From DATJXG01 sp035500455 (lineage in GTDB: Bacteria > Acidobacteriota > Terriglobia > Terriglobales > Acidobacteriaceae), in contig DATJXG010000073.1 of NCBI GenBank assembly GCA_035500455.1, forward strand, positions 1 through 5,275: a DNA stretch of 5,275 bases. Direction: 5' to 3'. The translations under genes and the position numbers were made by a program. A model generated the notes under the pieces. The model saw only the letters and a list, made by a program, of their open reading frames with translations, had not been told where the DNA came from and did not search any database. Below, in pieces: positions 4,682 through 5,275 of this stretch. How positions within the stretch are numbered: position 1 is the stretch's first letter; every line of letters begins with the position of its first letter.

Positions 4682-5275
4682 CTACATCAGCCACAAAGCA
4701 TCCACATCCACAATCACCTGGGTGCGCGGGATTTTCTCCTGCGCGGCATAGGCCAGCATCGCGCGCAGGACAACATTCAACTTCTCCCGGCTCGGCGATT
4801 TCAGCACCAGGTGATAGCGGTAGTCCTGCTTGAGCCGCATGATTGGGGCCGCCGCCGGGCCCAGCACGCGCACGCCTTCATGCCGCGTCTTCTCAAACCA
4901 GCGGCCGAGCAGACCCGACCACTCCAGCGCCTCATCCAGGTTGCCGCTGCGCACCAGCACGTTGGCCAGCGAACTGTAAGGCGGATAGTGCATCCACTGG
5001 CGGAAGCGTAACTCCTTTTCGTAGAAGCCGATGAAATCATGCTGGGCGGCGTATTGCACGGCGTAGTGGTCGGGAAAGTAGCTTTGCAGCACAACCTTCC
5101 CCGGCGTCTGCCCGCGACCGGCCCGACCGGCGACCTGGGTGAGCAATTGAAACGTTCGCTCCGCCGCCCGGAAGTCAGGAAAGCCCAGCGCGATATCGGC
5201 GCCAATGACCCCGACCAGGGTGACCCCGTGCACATCGTGGCCCTTGGCGATCATTTGCGTGCCCACCAGGATGTC
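4682..5275 (-). CDS. priA: Primosomal protein N' (replication restart helicase PriA), C-terminal part
   Basis: PriA is a 3'-5' superfamily 2 helicase that recognises stalled forks and reloads the replicative helicase. Only the last 197 residues are in the window; the frame is open through the right edge. Visible are helicase motif V, DILVGTQMIAKGHD (fragment residues 1-14), the stretch PDFRAAERTFQLL (33-45), and motif VI QVAGRAGRG (47-55) with the arginine finger region. The C-terminal domain follows with a YPPYSSLANVLVR block, VLGPAAAPI, a YRYHLVLKSPS block and the usual ending VIVDVDALWLM. The N-terminal DNA-binding domain, Walker motifs and zinc-binding cysteines would lie beyond position 5275. 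E. coli PriA has 732 residues, so about a quarter is seen. The stop is TAG. No damage is seen. Confidence 0.96.
   Translation of the reverse strand, partial: DILVGTQMIAKGHDVHGVTLVGVIGADIALGFPDFRAAERTFQLLTQVAGRAGRGQTPGKVVLQSYFPDHYAVQYAAQHDFIGFYEKELRFRQWMHYPPYSSLANVLVRSGNLDEALEWSGLLGRWFEKTRHEGVRVLGPAAAPIMRLKQDYRYHLVLKSPSREKLNVVLRAMLAYAAQEKIPRTQVIVDVDALWLM

Overview
The window is ordinary, densely packed chromosomal DNA from a GC-rich Gram-negative bacterium. An lpxC gene shows that the cell makes lipid A. The LolA-like exported protein, the receiver-PilZ protein and the overall style (non-ATG starts, weak Shine-Dalgarno sequences) suggest an acidobacterium of the Terriglobia/Koribacter kind. 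That placement is an inference from recalled family distributions and was not tested. No RNA gene, CRISPR array, transposase or phage gene was seen.

Layout, left to right. The first 362 bases are the N-terminal three quarters of folK (minus strand, cut by the window edge). A 250-base divergent spacer with nested direct repeats separates it from a plus-strand gene for a degenerate receiver domain fused to PilZ. A small plus-strand ORF of 87 codons follows, with a near-palindrome just upstream. Next, a convergent 138-base spacer with weak hairpins leads into a minus-strand series read from right to left: the 3' end of priA (cut by the right edge), a FabG-like short-chain dehydrogenase, a secreted LolA-like protein, and lpxC. 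No intergenic stretch exceeds 300 bases.

Functionally the genes are mixed: folate synthesis (folK), c-di-GMP sensing (PilZ), outer-membrane lipid A synthesis (lpxC) with a possible envelope partner (LolA-like), an oxidoreductase, and replication restart (priA). The gaps in the minus-strand series are 85, 140 and 122 bases and carry palindromes or repeats, so a single tight operon is unlikely.

I found no convincing new multi-gene system. The structures most worth a second look are non-coding. One is a pair of perfect palindromes (12 and 18 bp, one base apart) upstream of lpxC. The other is a set of 9-bp-period repeats that closely frame the dehydrogenase gene in inverted orientation and fill the gap to priA.
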